This document shows, one piece after another, positions 8,147-16,773 of a DNA stretch of 42,583 nt (position 1 is its first letter; every line of letters begins with the position of its first letter). The stretch is taken from contig JAUSAZ010000098.1 of assembly GCA_030652255.1 (NCBI GenBank), positions 1 through 42,583 of the forward strand. The letters run 5' to 3'. This DNA comes from Myxococcales bacterium (GTDB lineage: Bacteria > Myxococcota_A > Polyangia > Polyangiales > Ga0077539). The notes below the pieces were generated by a model. The model had not been told where the DNA came from, searched no databases, and saw nothing but the letters and a program-made list of their open reading frames with translations. A program made the position numbers and the translations under genes.

Positions 8147-10691
8147 CCGCCGCGCCCTGCGCCGCGGTGGCGAGGAAGCGCAGCACCCGCTCGTTGAGCG
8201 CGGCGTCGCGGAAGGCCACGAAGTGACCGTCGTAGGCCCCGGCGGGGTCCACCTCCAGGAGCGCGGCGGTGGCCCCGGCGAGGTTGCCCATCACCGGGAA
8301 GGGCAGCGCGGCCCCCGGGGGCCAGGCGTTCATGCCACCGGGGATCGTCCCCGCCGCGGGCAGCCCGAGCGTCGCCGCGACGGTCTGCATGGTGGCGGGC
8401 GGTGAGTACGAGTCGCCGAGCCCGTAGGTCATGAGCACCGGCCGCGCGGCGATGCCCATCGGGCGTTCGAGCAGCACGAGGCGGCCGTAGTTCACCGCGT
8501 CGCTGCGCTCGAAGTGCGTCTGGAGCACGTTGAGCACCGGGTGCCCGGCGTTGCGGCCGTCGGGGTCTTGCAGCACCGCGGGCACGAGCGACGCGATGTC
8601 GATCGGGCGCACCTTGGTGGTGAGCGACAGCCGCAGGTCGCCGCCCGCCCCGGAGAACACCATCCCCGCGAGGTCGGGCTCGTAGGCCGCCGCGGGCAGA
8701 CCCACCGTCGAGCCCTGCGAGTGGCCGAAGAAGAAGATGCGCCGCGGGTCGAAGCGCACCGTCTCGCCCTCCCGCGGCAGCATCGGGAGCGTCACCGTGG
8801 AGAGCGCCCGCACGAGCCCGAAGACGTCCGCCGACCCCTGGAGGATGTTGTCCCGCGCGGCCTCCGGGTTGGCGAAGTTGAAGAAGGCCTGGTCGGGCGG
8901 CGTGGTGACCCCCATCCCGCGTCGGGCGCCGTGCATCACCCCCTCGAAGCCCACCGTCGCGAAGCGCACCGTCGCGCCGCCGCCGACGTCGACGCCCGAG
9001 AGCGAGCGCGAGATCCCCTCGGTTACCACGCTGCGAAACGATCCCCCCGTGCCGTGGGCGTAGAGCACCGTGGGCCATCCCCCCGCCGGGGCCTCGGCGC
9101 CGCGCGGGACGGTGACCGTCACGCACACCCGCTCGGTGCCCTGCGGCATCGGGCGACCCGTCGTGTCGGTGGCGAGCGCGCCGCTCCCGGCCTCGCGGTA
9201 GGGCCTCACCCCCGCCTGGAAGTACGGGAGCTCGATGGTCCCTTGGAGCTCGTCGAAGGCCGGGTCGGCCGGGCCGATGCAGCCGCGCACGTGGTCGGCG
9301 CCGGTGAGCCCGTCGTCGCAGGGCGAGCGCACGCCGGTGTCGCAGCGCACGAATCCCGCGGGCACCGGCGGGGCGGCGGCGCGCACGGCCTCGCGCAGCG
9401 CCGGGACGATGCGCCGCGGCTGCTGGGTGGTGAACACCGTCGCGACGATGACCGTCGCCGGGTCGATGCGCTGCGCCGCGAGGTAGCTGCGCAGCGGCGC
9501 GTAGGCGGCGTGCGCGCGGGCCCGCACGGGGTCGCCGGGGGCGGCCCCGGCGAGCATCGCGGGGAAGTCCGCGTCGCGCTCCACCGCGCGGCCGAGCGCG
9601 TCGCGCACCCCGCCGAGCACCATGGCGGCGTAGGTGTGGCCAGGCTCCATCGGCGCGCCGTGACCCGTGTCGATCATCACGGGGTTGCCGCAGAGGTAGC
9701 GGTTGCCCGCGGTGTTGGCCGCGAAGCGCACGCTCCCGGTGGGCTGACCCGTGGTGAGGTCGACGAGGCGCAGCGTGTCGTTGAGGCGCAGGGTGGCGAA
9801 GTCCAGGCGACCGGAGAAGCGGAAGTACACGACGTGGTTGGTGCCGAAGCCGTCGACCGAGCGCTCGACCGCGCGGAGGTAGCGGTCGACGAGGTCGAAG
9901 CCGAGCAGCCCGGTGCCCGGATGGGGGAAGCCCGTGAGGTTGAGGCGCCCGGTGCCCGGGTCGCGGCGGATGTCGTTGGGGTAGGGGAGGCGGAAGAAGT
10001 CGTGCGGGGGAGTGCCGTCCATCGCAGGGAGCTCGAAGTAGGCCCGGGCGGGGCCGTCCTCCTCGGCCGCGCAGCGCTCGCCCGGCCAGGAGCCCGGGAG
10101 CCCGGCGCCGCCGTCGCGCCCGGCGATGGCCGCCGCCACGGCGGGGGAGTAGCAGGTGCGGGTGGTGGGGTGGCACTCGAGGCCCGCCTGGCAGTCGAGC
10201 AGGTCGGCGCAGGCGCCGCCGAGGTCGCGGGGTGCGCCTCCCGCCGGGGCGCCGCCGTCGCCCGGCGCGCCGCCGTCGCCGGTCGCGAGGGCCGACCCGC
10301 GCGGGGCGCGGCAGAGGCCGAAGAGCTCGCCCGCGCCGCGGAGGCACACGAGGCCGCGCTGACAGCTCGCCGCGTCGCCGCAGGTCTCCCCGTCGGCCGC
10401 CGCGCCCGCCGTCGCGCAGACGCCCGCGGCGCTGCAGAAGAGACCGGCGGAGCACTCGCCCGTGAGCACGCAATTGGCGCCCGCCATGGAGTCGCCGCGC
10501 AGCGCGCAGACGCGGGCGGCCGGGTCGCAGCGCAGGGTCGACCGGCACTGGCTGTCGCGCTCGCAGGTCGCGCCCACCCCCGCGCCCGGGGGGGCGATGC
10601 CCCCGGCGTCGGTGTCGCCGAAGAGGCCGTCGAGGCAGCCTGCGAGGGAGAGGCAGGCAACGCCCGCCGCCAGGGTTGATCGTCGTCGCAT
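8136..10691 (-). CDS. Large alpha/beta-hydrolase lipoprotein with Cys-rich N-terminal region
   Basis: 851-residue secreted lipoprotein: MRRR, hydrophobic core and lipobox LAGC (Cys19). Residues about 35-205 carry Cys-rich segments of the form C..D.QC....RCD....C, typical of myxobacterial surface proteins, separated by Gly/Ala/Asp linkers. The C-terminal part is an alpha/beta hydrolase: oxyanion-type HGTGGS near 546, nucleophile motif GHSQG with Ser658, and a plausible catalytic His823 in YDGHF. Substrate is unknown; an esterase or lipase acting outside the cell is likely. The ATG at 10691 has GGGAGG 7 nt upstream, so I reject the 37-codon upstream extension. A -10-like TACATT lies about 35 nt before the start. 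The stop overlaps the convergent methyltransferase. Confidence 0.86.
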   Translation of the reverse strand: MRRRSTLAAGVACLSLAGCLDGLFGDTDAGGIAPPGAGVGATCERDSQCRSTLRCDPAARVCALRGDSMAGANCVLTGECSAGLFCSAAGVCATAGAAADGETCGDAASCQRGLVCLRGAGELFGLCRAPRGSALATGDGGAPGDGGAPAGGAPRDLGGACADLLDCQAGLECHPTTRTCYSPAVAAAIAGRDGGAGLPGSWPGERCAAEEDGPARAYFELPAMDGTPPHDFFRLPYPNDIRRDPGTGRLNLTGFPHPGTGLLGFDLVDRYLRAVERSVDGFGTNHVVYFRFSGRLDFATLRLNDTLRLVDLTTGQPTGSVRFAANTAGNRYLCGNPVMIDTGHGAPMEPGHTYAAMVLGGVRDALGRAVERDADFPAMLAGAAPGDPVRARAHAAYAPLRSYLAAQRIDPATVIVATVFTTQQPRRIVPALREAVRAAAPPVPAGFVRCDTGVRSPCDDGLTGADHVRGCIGPADPAFDELQGTIELPYFQAGVRPYREAGSGALATDTTGRPMPQGTERVCVTVTVPRGAEAPAGGWPTVLYAHGTGGSFRSVVTEGISRSLSGVDVGGGATVRFATVGFEGVMHGARRGMGVTTPPDQAFFNFANPEAARDNILQGSADVFGLVRALSTVTLPMLPREGETVRFDPRRIFFFGHSQGSTVGLPAAAYEPDLAGMVFSGAGGDLRLSLTTKVRPIDIASLVPAVLQDPDGRNAGHPVLNVLQTHFERSDAVNYGRLVLLERPMGIAARPVLMTYGLGDSYSPPATMQTVAATLGLPAAGTIPGGMNAWPPGAALPFPVMGNLAGATAALLEVDPAGAYDGHFVAFRDAALNERVLRFLATAAQGAAVIR

Positions 10692-10757
10692 CCGCACACC
10701 TCCCGAGGCCGGAGCCACCGGCCCGGCGAATGTACACGAGCGCCCGATGAACGGGCA

Positions 10758-10786
10758 TTCAGCGCGCCGCACGATCGCGCTACGAT
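10758..10786 (+). promoter_or_regulatory. Likely leaderless promoter of the acyl-CoA dehydrogenase gene
   Basis: TACGAT (10781-10786) lies 8 nt before ATG 10795. A weak -35 (TTCAGC, 10758-10763) is 17 nt further up. The -10 is identical to that of the HD-GYP gene. Confidence 0.45.
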
Positions 10787-10794
10787 GCCGCGCC

Positions 10795-12609
10795 ATGAGC
10801 ACGGTGCATCACTACAGGTCCAACCTGCGGGACGTCTTCTTCAACCTGTTCGAGTTCCTGGACGTCGGGCGGCGGGTGCTCGGCCGGGAGCCCTTCGCCT
10901 CCCTGGACGAGGAGACCGCGCGCGAGACCCTGAAGCAGTTCGAGCGGGTGTGCAGCCAGGACCTCGCGGCGGCCTTCGCGGCCTCCGACCGCGACCCCCC
11001 GAAGCTCGGCCCCGACGGCGAGGCCATCCTCCCGGAGTCCCTCAAGCGCGCGATGCAGTCCTACTACGACGGCGGCTGGCACCTCTTCGAGATCCCCACG
11101 CACCTCGGCGGCGTCGGGGCCCCGCCCTCGCTCGTGTGGGCGTCCTTCGAGATGGTCGTGGGCTCGTGCCCCGCGTCGGCCTTCTATCTCTTCGGCAGCT
11201 TCATGGGCCGGGTCATCGACCGCCTCGGCACCCCCTCGCAGCGCGCTCGCTACCTGCCGCACATGATCGAGCGGCGCTGGGGCGCGGCGATGGTGCTCAC
11301 CGAGCCCGACGCGGGCAGCGACGTGGGGGCGGGGCGAACCCGGGCGCGGCACGTCGACGGCGACGTCTGGGAGATCGAAGGCACCAAGCGCTTCATCACC
11401 AACGGCGACTACGACTCGGTGGAGAACGTCGTGCACCTCGTGCTCGCGCGCCCCGAGGGCGGCGCCGTCGGCACCAAGGGGCTCTCGCTCTTCATCGTGC
11501 CCAAGTACTGGGTCAACGAGGACGGGTCGCTGGGCGAGCGCAACGGCTGGCGCTGCACGAAGCTCGAGAAGAAGATGGGCCTGCGGGCGAGCGTGACCTG
11601 CGAGATCGTGTACGGCGGCGACGTGCCCGCGCGGGGCCTGCTCGTGGGCGAGGTGCACGACGGCATCCGGCAGATGTTCCACGTCATCGAGCAGGCGCGC
11701 ATGGCGGTGGGGATGAAGTCCCTCTCCACGCTCTCCACGGGCTACCTCAACGCCCTCGCGTACACCAAGGAGCGGGTGCAGGGCCCCGACCTCACGCGCG
11801 CCGCGGAGAAGGACTCGCCGCGGGTGCCCATCATCGCCCACGCCGACGTGCGCCGGATGCTGATGCTCCAGAAGAGCCACGCCGAGGGGATGCGCGCGCT
11901 CGCGCTCTGGGTGGCCTCGCTCCAGGACGAGATCGAGCAGCAGGGCGGCCACGGCCACGCCAAGGGGCTCGACCGGCTCAACGACCTGCTGCTCCCGCTC
12001 ATCAAGGGCTTCAACTCCGAGCGGGCCTTCGAGCTCCTGAGCGTGTCGCTCCAGTGTTACGGCGGCGCCGGGTACGTCGAGGACTTCCCCGCGGAGCAGT
12101 ACCTCCGCGACCAGAAGATCGACTCGCTCTACGAGGGCACCACGCACATCCAGTCCCTCGACCTCTTCTTCCGCAAGGTGGCGCGCGACGGGGGCGCCAC
12201 CCTCGGCGGCCTCTTCGAGCGGGTGCGCGGCACCCTCGACTCGGCCGAAGGCGGCGACGCGCTGGCGGGCGAGCGGGCGCTCCTGGCCACGGCGCTCGAC
12301 GACCTCCAGGCGATCTACATGGGGATGCTCGCGAAGGTGGGCGAGTCGGTGCACCACGTCGGGCTGCAGGGCAACCGGGTGCTCATGGCCACCGCGGAGA
12401 CGGTGATCGGGTGGCTGCTCGTGCGGCACGCGGCGGTGGCGCTCTCGAAGCGGGGCGCGGCGACCGGGGACGACGCCGCGTACTACGACGGCAAGGTGGC
12501 CTCGGCGCGCTTCTTCTGCCGCGAGGTGCTCCCCAACGTCACCCACGCGCGCACCTTCGTCGAGCGCAGCGCCATGGACCTCATGGACCTCCCCGTCGAC
12601 GTGTTCTGA
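10795..12609 (+). CDS. Acyl-CoA dehydrogenase
   Basis: FAD-dependent enzyme of fatty-acid beta-oxidation that introduces an alpha,beta double bond into acyl-CoA and passes electrons to ETF. It has 604 residues, matching the long subgroup with an extra N-terminal segment and a C-terminal domain of about 130 residues. Visible signatures are MVLTEPDAGSDVGA (acyl-CoA/FAD binding), WEIEGTKRFITNGDYD, QCYGGAGYVEDFPAEQYLRDQKI, and YEGTTHIQ with catalytic base Glu447. The preferred chain length cannot be read. The start at ATG 10795 is supported by a -10 element 8 nt upstream. The open frame extends a further 111 codons upstream without homology. The serpin gene follows after 43 nt with its own promoter. 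Confidence 0.94.
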   Translation: MSTVHHYRSNLRDVFFNLFEFLDVGRRVLGREPFASLDEETARETLKQFERVCSQDLAAAFAASDRDPPKLGPDGEAILPESLKRAMQSYYDGGWHLFEIPTHLGGVGAPPSLVWASFEMVVGSCPASAFYLFGSFMGRVIDRLGTPSQRARYLPHMIERRWGAAMVLTEPDAGSDVGAGRTRARHVDGDVWEIEGTKRFITNGDYDSVENVVHLVLARPEGGAVGTKGLSLFIVPKYWVNEDGSLGERNGWRCTKLEKKMGLRASVTCEIVYGGDVPARGLLVGEVHDGIRQMFHVIEQARMAVGMKSLSTLSTGYLNALAYTKERVQGPDLTRAAEKDSPRVPIIAHADVRRMLMLQKSHAEGMRALALWVASLQDEIEQQGGHGHAKGLDRLNDLLLPLIKGFNSERAFELLSVSLQCYGGAGYVEDFPAEQYLRDQKIDSLYEGTTHIQSLDLFFRKVARDGGATLGGLFERVRGTLDSAEGGDALAGERALLATALDDLQAIYMGMLAKVGESVHHVGLQGNRVLMATAETVIGWLLVRHAAVALSKRGAATGDDAAYYDGKVASARFFCREVLPNVTHARTFVERSAMDLMDLPVDVF

Positions 12610-12613
12610 GCCG

Positions 12614-12643
12614 TTGCGCCAAGGTCCGTGCGGGGCGGATCAT
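12614..12643 (+). promoter_or_regulatory. Leaderless promoter of the serpin gene
   Basis: TTGCGC (12614-12619), 18 nt, GATCAT (12638-12643), then 9 nt to ATG 12653. The -35 is the same hexamer as that at 18766. Confidence 0.45.
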
Positions 12644-12652
12644 CCGACGGCC

Positions 12653-14002
12653 ATGACGCTCCCCCGCGCCTCGCTCCTCGCCGCGCTCGCCCTCGCGGCG
12701 TGCCCCGCCCGCCAGACCCCGAGCCCGCCCGCCGCGGACAACCCCGCGCCCGCGGCGCCCGCTGCGCCGGTCGCCCAGGCGCCCGTCGCGCCGCCACCCA
12801 CGCCCACGCCCACGCCCGCCACCGCGCCGGAGTCATCGATGGACGATCAACGCGCCGCCGCGCAGGGCCTCAACCGCCTCGGCACCGACCTCTACGCCCG
12901 CCTCCGCTCGCAGGCGGGCAACCTGGCCGTGGCGCCCGGGAGCATCGCGATCGCCTTCGGGATGACCGAGGCCGGCGCGCGGGGCGACACCCTCGAGGAG
13001 ATGCGCCGGGTGCTGCACTCCGGCCTCGACGCCACCCGCCAGGCCGCGGCCCTCGGGGCCCTCTCCGCCCGCTGGAACGGCGGGCTCGGCGACGGGGTCA
13101 CCGCGCGCACGGCCAACCGGCTCTTCGGGCACCAGCGCTACGCCTTCGAGGCGCCGTACGTCGCGCTCACCGGGTCGGCCTTCGCCGCGCCGCTGGAGCG
13201 CGTCGACTTCGCCGGGGCGTCCGCCGCCCGCGCCCGCATCAACGGGTGGGTCGCCGAGCAGACCATGGACAAGATCCGCGACCTGCTCCCGGACGGCGCC
13301 GTCAACGCCGACACGCGCCTCGTGCTCGTCAATGCGATGTACCTCCGCGCCCCCTGGGAGACGCCCTTCCCGGAGCACGCGACGCGCGACGAGGCGTTCC
13401 ATGTGGGCGGCGGCGCGGCCGGGACGCCAGTGCCCACGATGAGCCTCTCGGGTCGCCTGTCGTACGCGCAGGGCGCGGGCTTCAAGGCCGTCGAGCTGCC
13501 CTACCGCGGGGGCCAGCTCGCGATGGACATCCTGCTCCCCGACGCGCGCGACGGGCTCCCGGCCCTCGAGGCCCAGCTCACCAGCGAGCGCATCCAGGCG
13601 ACCGTCGACGCCCTGTCGCCGTCGCAGGTGGCGCTTCGCCTGCCGCGATTTCGCGTGTCGACGGAGTCCCTCTCGCTGCGCGGCGCGCTCACCGCGCTCG
13701 GCATGAACCTGCCCTTCGATCGCAACCGGGCCGACTTCACCGGCATGGCCAATCCGCCGTCGCCCGCCGACCGGCTGTTCATCAGCGACGCCTTCCACAA
13801 GGTGTTCGTGGACGTGGCCGAGGCCGGCACCGAGGCCGCCGCGGCGACCGCCGTGGTCATGGGCCGCCGGGGGAGACTGCCCCCGAGCGCGCCGCCGACG
13901 CCCTTCGTCGTCGACCGTCCCTTCGTGTTCATCATCCGCGACCTGCGCACCGGGGCGGTGCTCTTCCTGGGCCGGGTGCTCGACCCGCGCCCCGCAGGCT
14001 GA
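12653..14002 (+). CDS. Lipoprotein serpin (serine protease inhibitor)
   Basis: 449 residues. A lipoprotein signal (LLAALALAAC) is followed by a Pro/Ala linker to about residue 62, then a full serpin fold: NLAVAPGSIAIAFGMTEAGARGDT, NAMYLRAPWETPF, FISDAFHKVFVDVAEAGTEAAAATAVV and the closing PFVFIIRDLRTGAVLFLGRVLDP. Serpins trap proteases by irreversible loop insertion. The hinge EAGTEAAAATAVV has the small residues of inhibitory members. Counting P17 as Glu390 gives P1 = Arg406 (Arg405-Arg406-Gly407), predicting a trypsin-like or dibasic-cleaving target. The segment after P1 is about six residues longer than in alpha-1-antitrypsin. The lipid anchor suggests protection of the cell envelope, perhaps from the cell's own secreted proteases; that is inference. 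Confidence 0.93.
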   Translation: MTLPRASLLAALALAACPARQTPSPPAADNPAPAAPAAPVAQAPVAPPPTPTPTPATAPESSMDDQRAAAQGLNRLGTDLYARLRSQAGNLAVAPGSIAIAFGMTEAGARGDTLEEMRRVLHSGLDATRQAAALGALSARWNGGLGDGVTARTANRLFGHQRYAFEAPYVALTGSAFAAPLERVDFAGASAARARINGWVAEQTMDKIRDLLPDGAVNADTRLVLVNAMYLRAPWETPFPEHATRDEAFHVGGGAAGTPVPTMSLSGRLSYAQGAGFKAVELPYRGGQLAMDILLPDARDGLPALEAQLTSERIQATVDALSPSQVALRLPRFRVSTESLSLRGALTALGMNLPFDRNRADFTGMANPPSPADRLFISDAFHKVFVDVAEAGTEAAAATAVVMGRRGRLPPSAPPTPFVVDRPFVFIIRDLRTGAVLFLGRVLDPRPAG

Positions 14003-14009
14003 CCCCCCC

Positions 14010-14456
14010 GTGCGGGCGACGAGCGCCGGGAGCTACACGCTCGCCTCCACCGTTTCGCTGCTCGTCGTGGCGGCGACCTTCGTCGCGCTCCTCGGCGGTA
14101 CCCATCCCCCCGACCACACCCGCGACCTCGTGCTCGTCGCGAGCGCCGCCCTCTTCACCCTGCTGAACATCCCCTCCGCGCTGGCGATCGCCCGTCGAGA
14201 GGTCGCCGTGCCGGGCTCGCTGCTCGCGCTGCTCGCGCGGGTCGCCTTCGCGGCCATCGCGCTCCATTTCATCCATGGCATCTCGCACGAGGGACGCCAC
14301 GACGCCTGGCGCGCCTGCCGGACGCGCATCCGGCTCGGCGGGGAGGAGCGCTGCGCCTTCCTCCACCTGTGCGCGAACGAGGCGCCCCTCTCGGCCGCCG
14401 AGCGGGCGCTGCTGGCGCGACGCATCCGCGCGACCCCCGGCTGCGCCGACCCCTGA
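14010..14456 (+). CDS. Small predicted membrane protein, unrecognised
   Basis: A GTG-initiated frame of 148 residues starts 7 nt after the serpin stop codon. Three hydrophobic segments (about 10-30, 41-62 and 69-88) are followed by a soluble tail with RCAFLHLCANEAPLSAAERALLARRI, in which the paired cysteines stand out. I do not recognise a family. The very short gap suggests co-translation with the serpin. No Shine-Dalgarno site is visible. Composition looks coding, but a chance frame cannot be excluded at this GC content. Confidence 0.55.
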   Translation: MRATSAGSYTLASTVSLLVVAATFVALLGGTHPPDHTRDLVLVASAALFTLLNIPSALAIARREVAVPGSLLALLARVAFAAIALHFIHGISHEGRHDAWRACRTRIRLGGEERCAFLHLCANEAPLSAAERALLARRIRATPGCADP

Positions 14457-14502
14457 GCGCGACCAGTGCCCTCCGGGGGGGCGTCTCGCCCGGCCGCGTC
14501 GA

Positions 14503-14838
14503 TCAGCCTGCGTCGGGAGGCGGCGCCGTCCAGCGCAGGCCGACGATCGCGACGATGAGCAGCGCCAGGAAGAAGGCCCGCGCGCCCGACAGCGGCTCGC
14601 GGAAGAGCAGCGCGCCGAGGATCACCGCGCCGGTTGCGCCGATGCCCACCCAGACGGCGTAGGCCGTTCCGATGGGGAGCGTTCGCACGGCGGTGGCAAG
14701 CAACCAGAAGCTCGCGACGATGGCGCCCGCGGTGAGCACCGACGGCACGGGGCGCGTGAAGCCGTGGGTGTACTTGAGCCCGATCGCCCACGCCGCTTCG
14801 AGCAGACCAGCGATCACCAGGTAGAACCATGCGGACAT
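14503..14838 (-). CDS. gdx: SMR-family guanidinium exporter (Gdx/SugE type)
   Basis: 111-residue four-TM small multidrug resistance protein. The N terminus (VIAGLLEAAWAIGLKYTHGF) carries the conserved proton/substrate-binding Glu14 and the GLKYTHGF signature typical of the Gdx/SugE branch rather than EmrE. LPIGTAYAVWVGIGATGAVILG follows. Gdx dimers export guanidinium in exchange for protons. The start at ATG 14838 has AAGGAG five nt upstream, which rejects a 29-codon extension. The gene is directly preceded by a guanidine-III riboswitch, which independently supports the assignment. It converges on the small membrane gene with a 46-nt gap. Confidence 0.95.
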   Translation of the reverse strand: MSAWFYLVIAGLLEAAWAIGLKYTHGFTRPVPSVLTAGAIVASFWLLATAVRTLPIGTAYAVWVGIGATGAVILGALLFREPLSGARAFFLALLIVAIVGLRWTAPPPDAG

Positions 14839-14856
14839 GACGACTCCTTCGGTGGA

Positions 14857-14897
14857 GCGTCGTCTTGTCGTGTCCCGGTACGGCGCGTCTCGTCGGG
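14857..14897 (-). promoter_or_regulatory. Guanidine-III riboswitch aptamer
   Basis: A 41-nt minus-strand element matches the guanidine-III class in length and conserved blocks: GACGAG, GCGCCGTACC and GACAAGACG. P1 (CCCG/CGGG) has swapped base pairs relative to the Thermobifida aptamer I recall. The seven-bp pseudoknot (GCGCCGT with ACGACGC) holds one C-A mismatch (positions 14883 and 14860). Downstream, CTCC (from 14857) can pair with the GGAG of the Shine-Dalgarno site, and GACGA of the aptamer's 3' strand with TCGTC just before the ATG. Ligand-stabilised pseudoknotting should therefore free the ribosome site, giving translational ON control of gdx. Confidence 0.9.
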
Positions 14898-14964
14898 GTC
14901 GTTGGTGACCAGAAGCCTCTACCACCGGGCAGGGCGCGTCGCACCTGCGCCAACGATGGGGGCT

Positions 14965-15549
14965 TCACCCCCGCAGCAGGGGGCGCAGCGCGTTGTCGAA
15001 GTAGTGCGTGCTGGTCGCGCCGCCGCCGAAGGTGCGGGCCGATCGTGCGAGCCGACGCAGCACCGCCTCGAACTCCGACTCGCTCGTCGGCCGCAGGAGC
15101 AGCAACGTGCGCAGGACGGCCTGGAGGTAGCGGTAGAGGGGCGACTGGTAGCGGCTGTCGGGGCGGCGCCGCAGCTCGGAGTAGAGCTTCTCGAACTCCT
15201 CGTCGCGGACGGGCTGGGCGCACGCCGCGCAGTAGTGCGCCATCGGACGCTCGATGAACGCGAACACGGTGTCGTACTCGGTCGGCGGGGCCGAGCCGAA
15301 CTCCTCCACGACACGACCTCCACGAAACAGCGTGCGCAGGGGCGCGTCGCCGAGGGCGCGGAGGTTCGACGGACCGGGCGCCCCGTGACGCGCGACGATG
15401 AAGGAGCCTTCGGGCGCAGTGGGTCGGCCCGCGGCGTCGGTGGGGAGCATTGGTTCCCAGGAGAGCAACGAGGTGCGCTCGCCCTCCGAGGGCGACAAGG
15501 TCGCGAGCGTGGCGGGGTCGACGCTGGGAGACATCGATGTGTCGGTCAT
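14965..15549 (-). CDS. Hypothetical protein with CxxC motif
   Basis: 194-residue, probably cytoplasmic protein that I do not recognise. Visible features are a HYCAACAQP CxxC motif near residue 107, then a basic, mostly helical C-terminal half (SELRRRPDSRYQSPLYRYLQ, RTLLLLRPTSESEFEAVLRRLARSAR). There is no signal peptide or membrane segment. I place the start at ATG 15549. The frame could extend 12 codons to a TTG, but that TTG is the -35 of a good promoter (TTGCAC-N18-GATCTG) whose transcript would begin at 15549. It lies upstream of the riboswitch/gdx unit on the same strand but has no visible functional link to it. Confidence 0.65.
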   Translation of the reverse strand: MTDTSMSPSVDPATLATLSPSEGERTSLLSWEPMLPTDAAGRPTAPEGSFIVARHGAPGPSNLRALGDAPLRTLFRGGRVVEEFGSAPPTEYDTVFAFIERPMAHYCAACAQPVRDEEFEKLYSELRRRPDSRYQSPLYRYLQAVLRTLLLLRPTSESEFEAVLRRLARSARTFGGGATSTHYFDNALRPLLRG

Positions 15550-15555
15550 GCCGAT

Positions 15556-15585
15556 CAGATCACCGCGGACGCGCGCCGGGTGCAA
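15556..15585 (-). promoter_or_regulatory. Leaderless promoter of the CxxC hypothetical gene
   Basis: On the minus strand TTGCAC (15585-15580), 18 nt, GATCTG (15561-15556), then 6 nt to ATG 15549. Confidence 0.45.
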
Positions 15586-15628
15586 GAGCGCCGAAGCCCC
15601 GATGGCGGTGTCGCGACGCCGCGCCCGA

Positions 15629-16657
15629 TCACGTCGCCCGGGTCAGCGCCACCACACCGGGCTCGAGCAGCGCGGCCATCAGCTCGTCCGGCGGCATCAC
15701 GGCCGGGCCCGCGGGGGTCTTCGCCGCGGGGAGCAGGCGCAGCACGCCGTCGCACCACCAGTACAGGTCCGGGGAGAAGCGCTGGTCGGCGAAGATCGGG
15801 TCGGTGGCGACGCCGTCGAGCAGGTCGAGCGCCGTGGTGACCGCGCGGGTGAGGCGCTCCAGCGCGTCGGCGTCGGCGCCGGTGCGCAGCGGGATGGCGA
15901 AGAGCATCGAGCGCGCGGGCAGAGCCACGATGGCGCCCGCGGGGTGGTGCCGCCCGAGGTGGTTGTTGAGGAAGTGCACCTGCGAGGTGACGGAGTGGTG
16001 GTTGCCGGAGACGATCACGCCGGGGAGCTCGTGCGAGGGGAAGGTCTCGCGGTGCACGCGGCGGCGCTCGACGTTGGCGAGGCCCACGCGGAAGAGCTCG
16101 TCCTCCGAGCGCCCCCAGCGGGCCGGGAGGTCGGCCGGGAGCGACGCGATGGCGCTGCCGAGGTCGAGGGCGAGGGCGCTCACGAGCCCGTCGCAGAGGG
16201 GCCGCGCGATGATGCGGTCGCGGGCGTCGCCGATCGCGTCGGCGCGGTACAGGTGGACGATGAGCCGCGGCGCGCACTCGGCGTAGGTCAGTCCGTCGAG
16301 GGGGTTCGATGTCGGCGCGAGGATCGGCCCGACGACGGCGTCGAAGTGGGCGCGGGCGAGGGCGTGGTGCTGCTCGACGTCCGCGCCGCGGCAGCGCGCG
16401 GCGAGGTTGACCAGCCCGAGCTGCGCGAGCCGGCCGTCGGGGAAGGCCGCGCTGAAGTGGTCGCCCTGGAAGCGCGCGTGGAGCCCTCGCGCGTCGAGGT
16501 CGCGCTCGACGGCGTGGAGCAGCGAGCGCCACTGCGCGAGCGAGAGGTACGACGCCCACGCGGGGACGGAGGTGACGCGCTCGACGCGGAGGCCGGCCGC
16601 GTGCAGGTGGCGGGTGTCGTCGACGCGCGGGGCGGAGGGGCGGCGGGGAGTGCGCAT
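15629..16657 (-). CDS. Hypothetical protein, unrecognised
   Basis: 342-residue soluble protein with no signal or membrane segment. Notable stretches are GADVEQHHALARAHFDAVVG (about 88-107), LPADLPARWGRSEDELFRVGLANVERRR (about 185-212), GVIVSGNHHSVTSQVHFLNNHLG (about 223-245) and LPARSMLFAIPLRTG. The 'EDELFRVGLANV' stretch faintly recalls DUF1444-type proteins, but I would not assign it. The start at ATG 16657 has AGGAAGG about 9 nt upstream. The intergenic region to the divergent DUF2293 gene is 264 nt and holds an AT-rich patch (16743-16765) and a G-rich repeat. Confidence 0.7.
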   Translation of the reverse strand: MRTPRRPSAPRVDDTRHLHAAGLRVERVTSVPAWASYLSLAQWRSLLHAVERDLDARGLHARFQGDHFSAAFPDGRLAQLGLVNLAARCRGADVEQHHALARAHFDAVVGPILAPTSNPLDGLTYAECAPRLIVHLYRADAIGDARDRIIARPLCDGLVSALALDLGSAIASLPADLPARWGRSEDELFRVGLANVERRRVHRETFPSHELPGVIVSGNHHSVTSQVHFLNNHLGRHHPAGAIVALPARSMLFAIPLRTGADADALERLTRAVTTALDLLDGVATDPIFADQRFSPDLYWWCDGVLRLLPAAKTPAGPAVMPPDELMAALLEPGVVALTRAT

Positions 16658-16773
16658 GGAGGGACCTTCCTTTGGTGGCGAGTCGCGGCTCGCGGCGGAC
16701 GAGTGAGCAATCTCGGGACCATCGGAAGGGCGAGCGCATCGGGCTTGTTTTTTAGTGATTTCCACGCAAGGCC

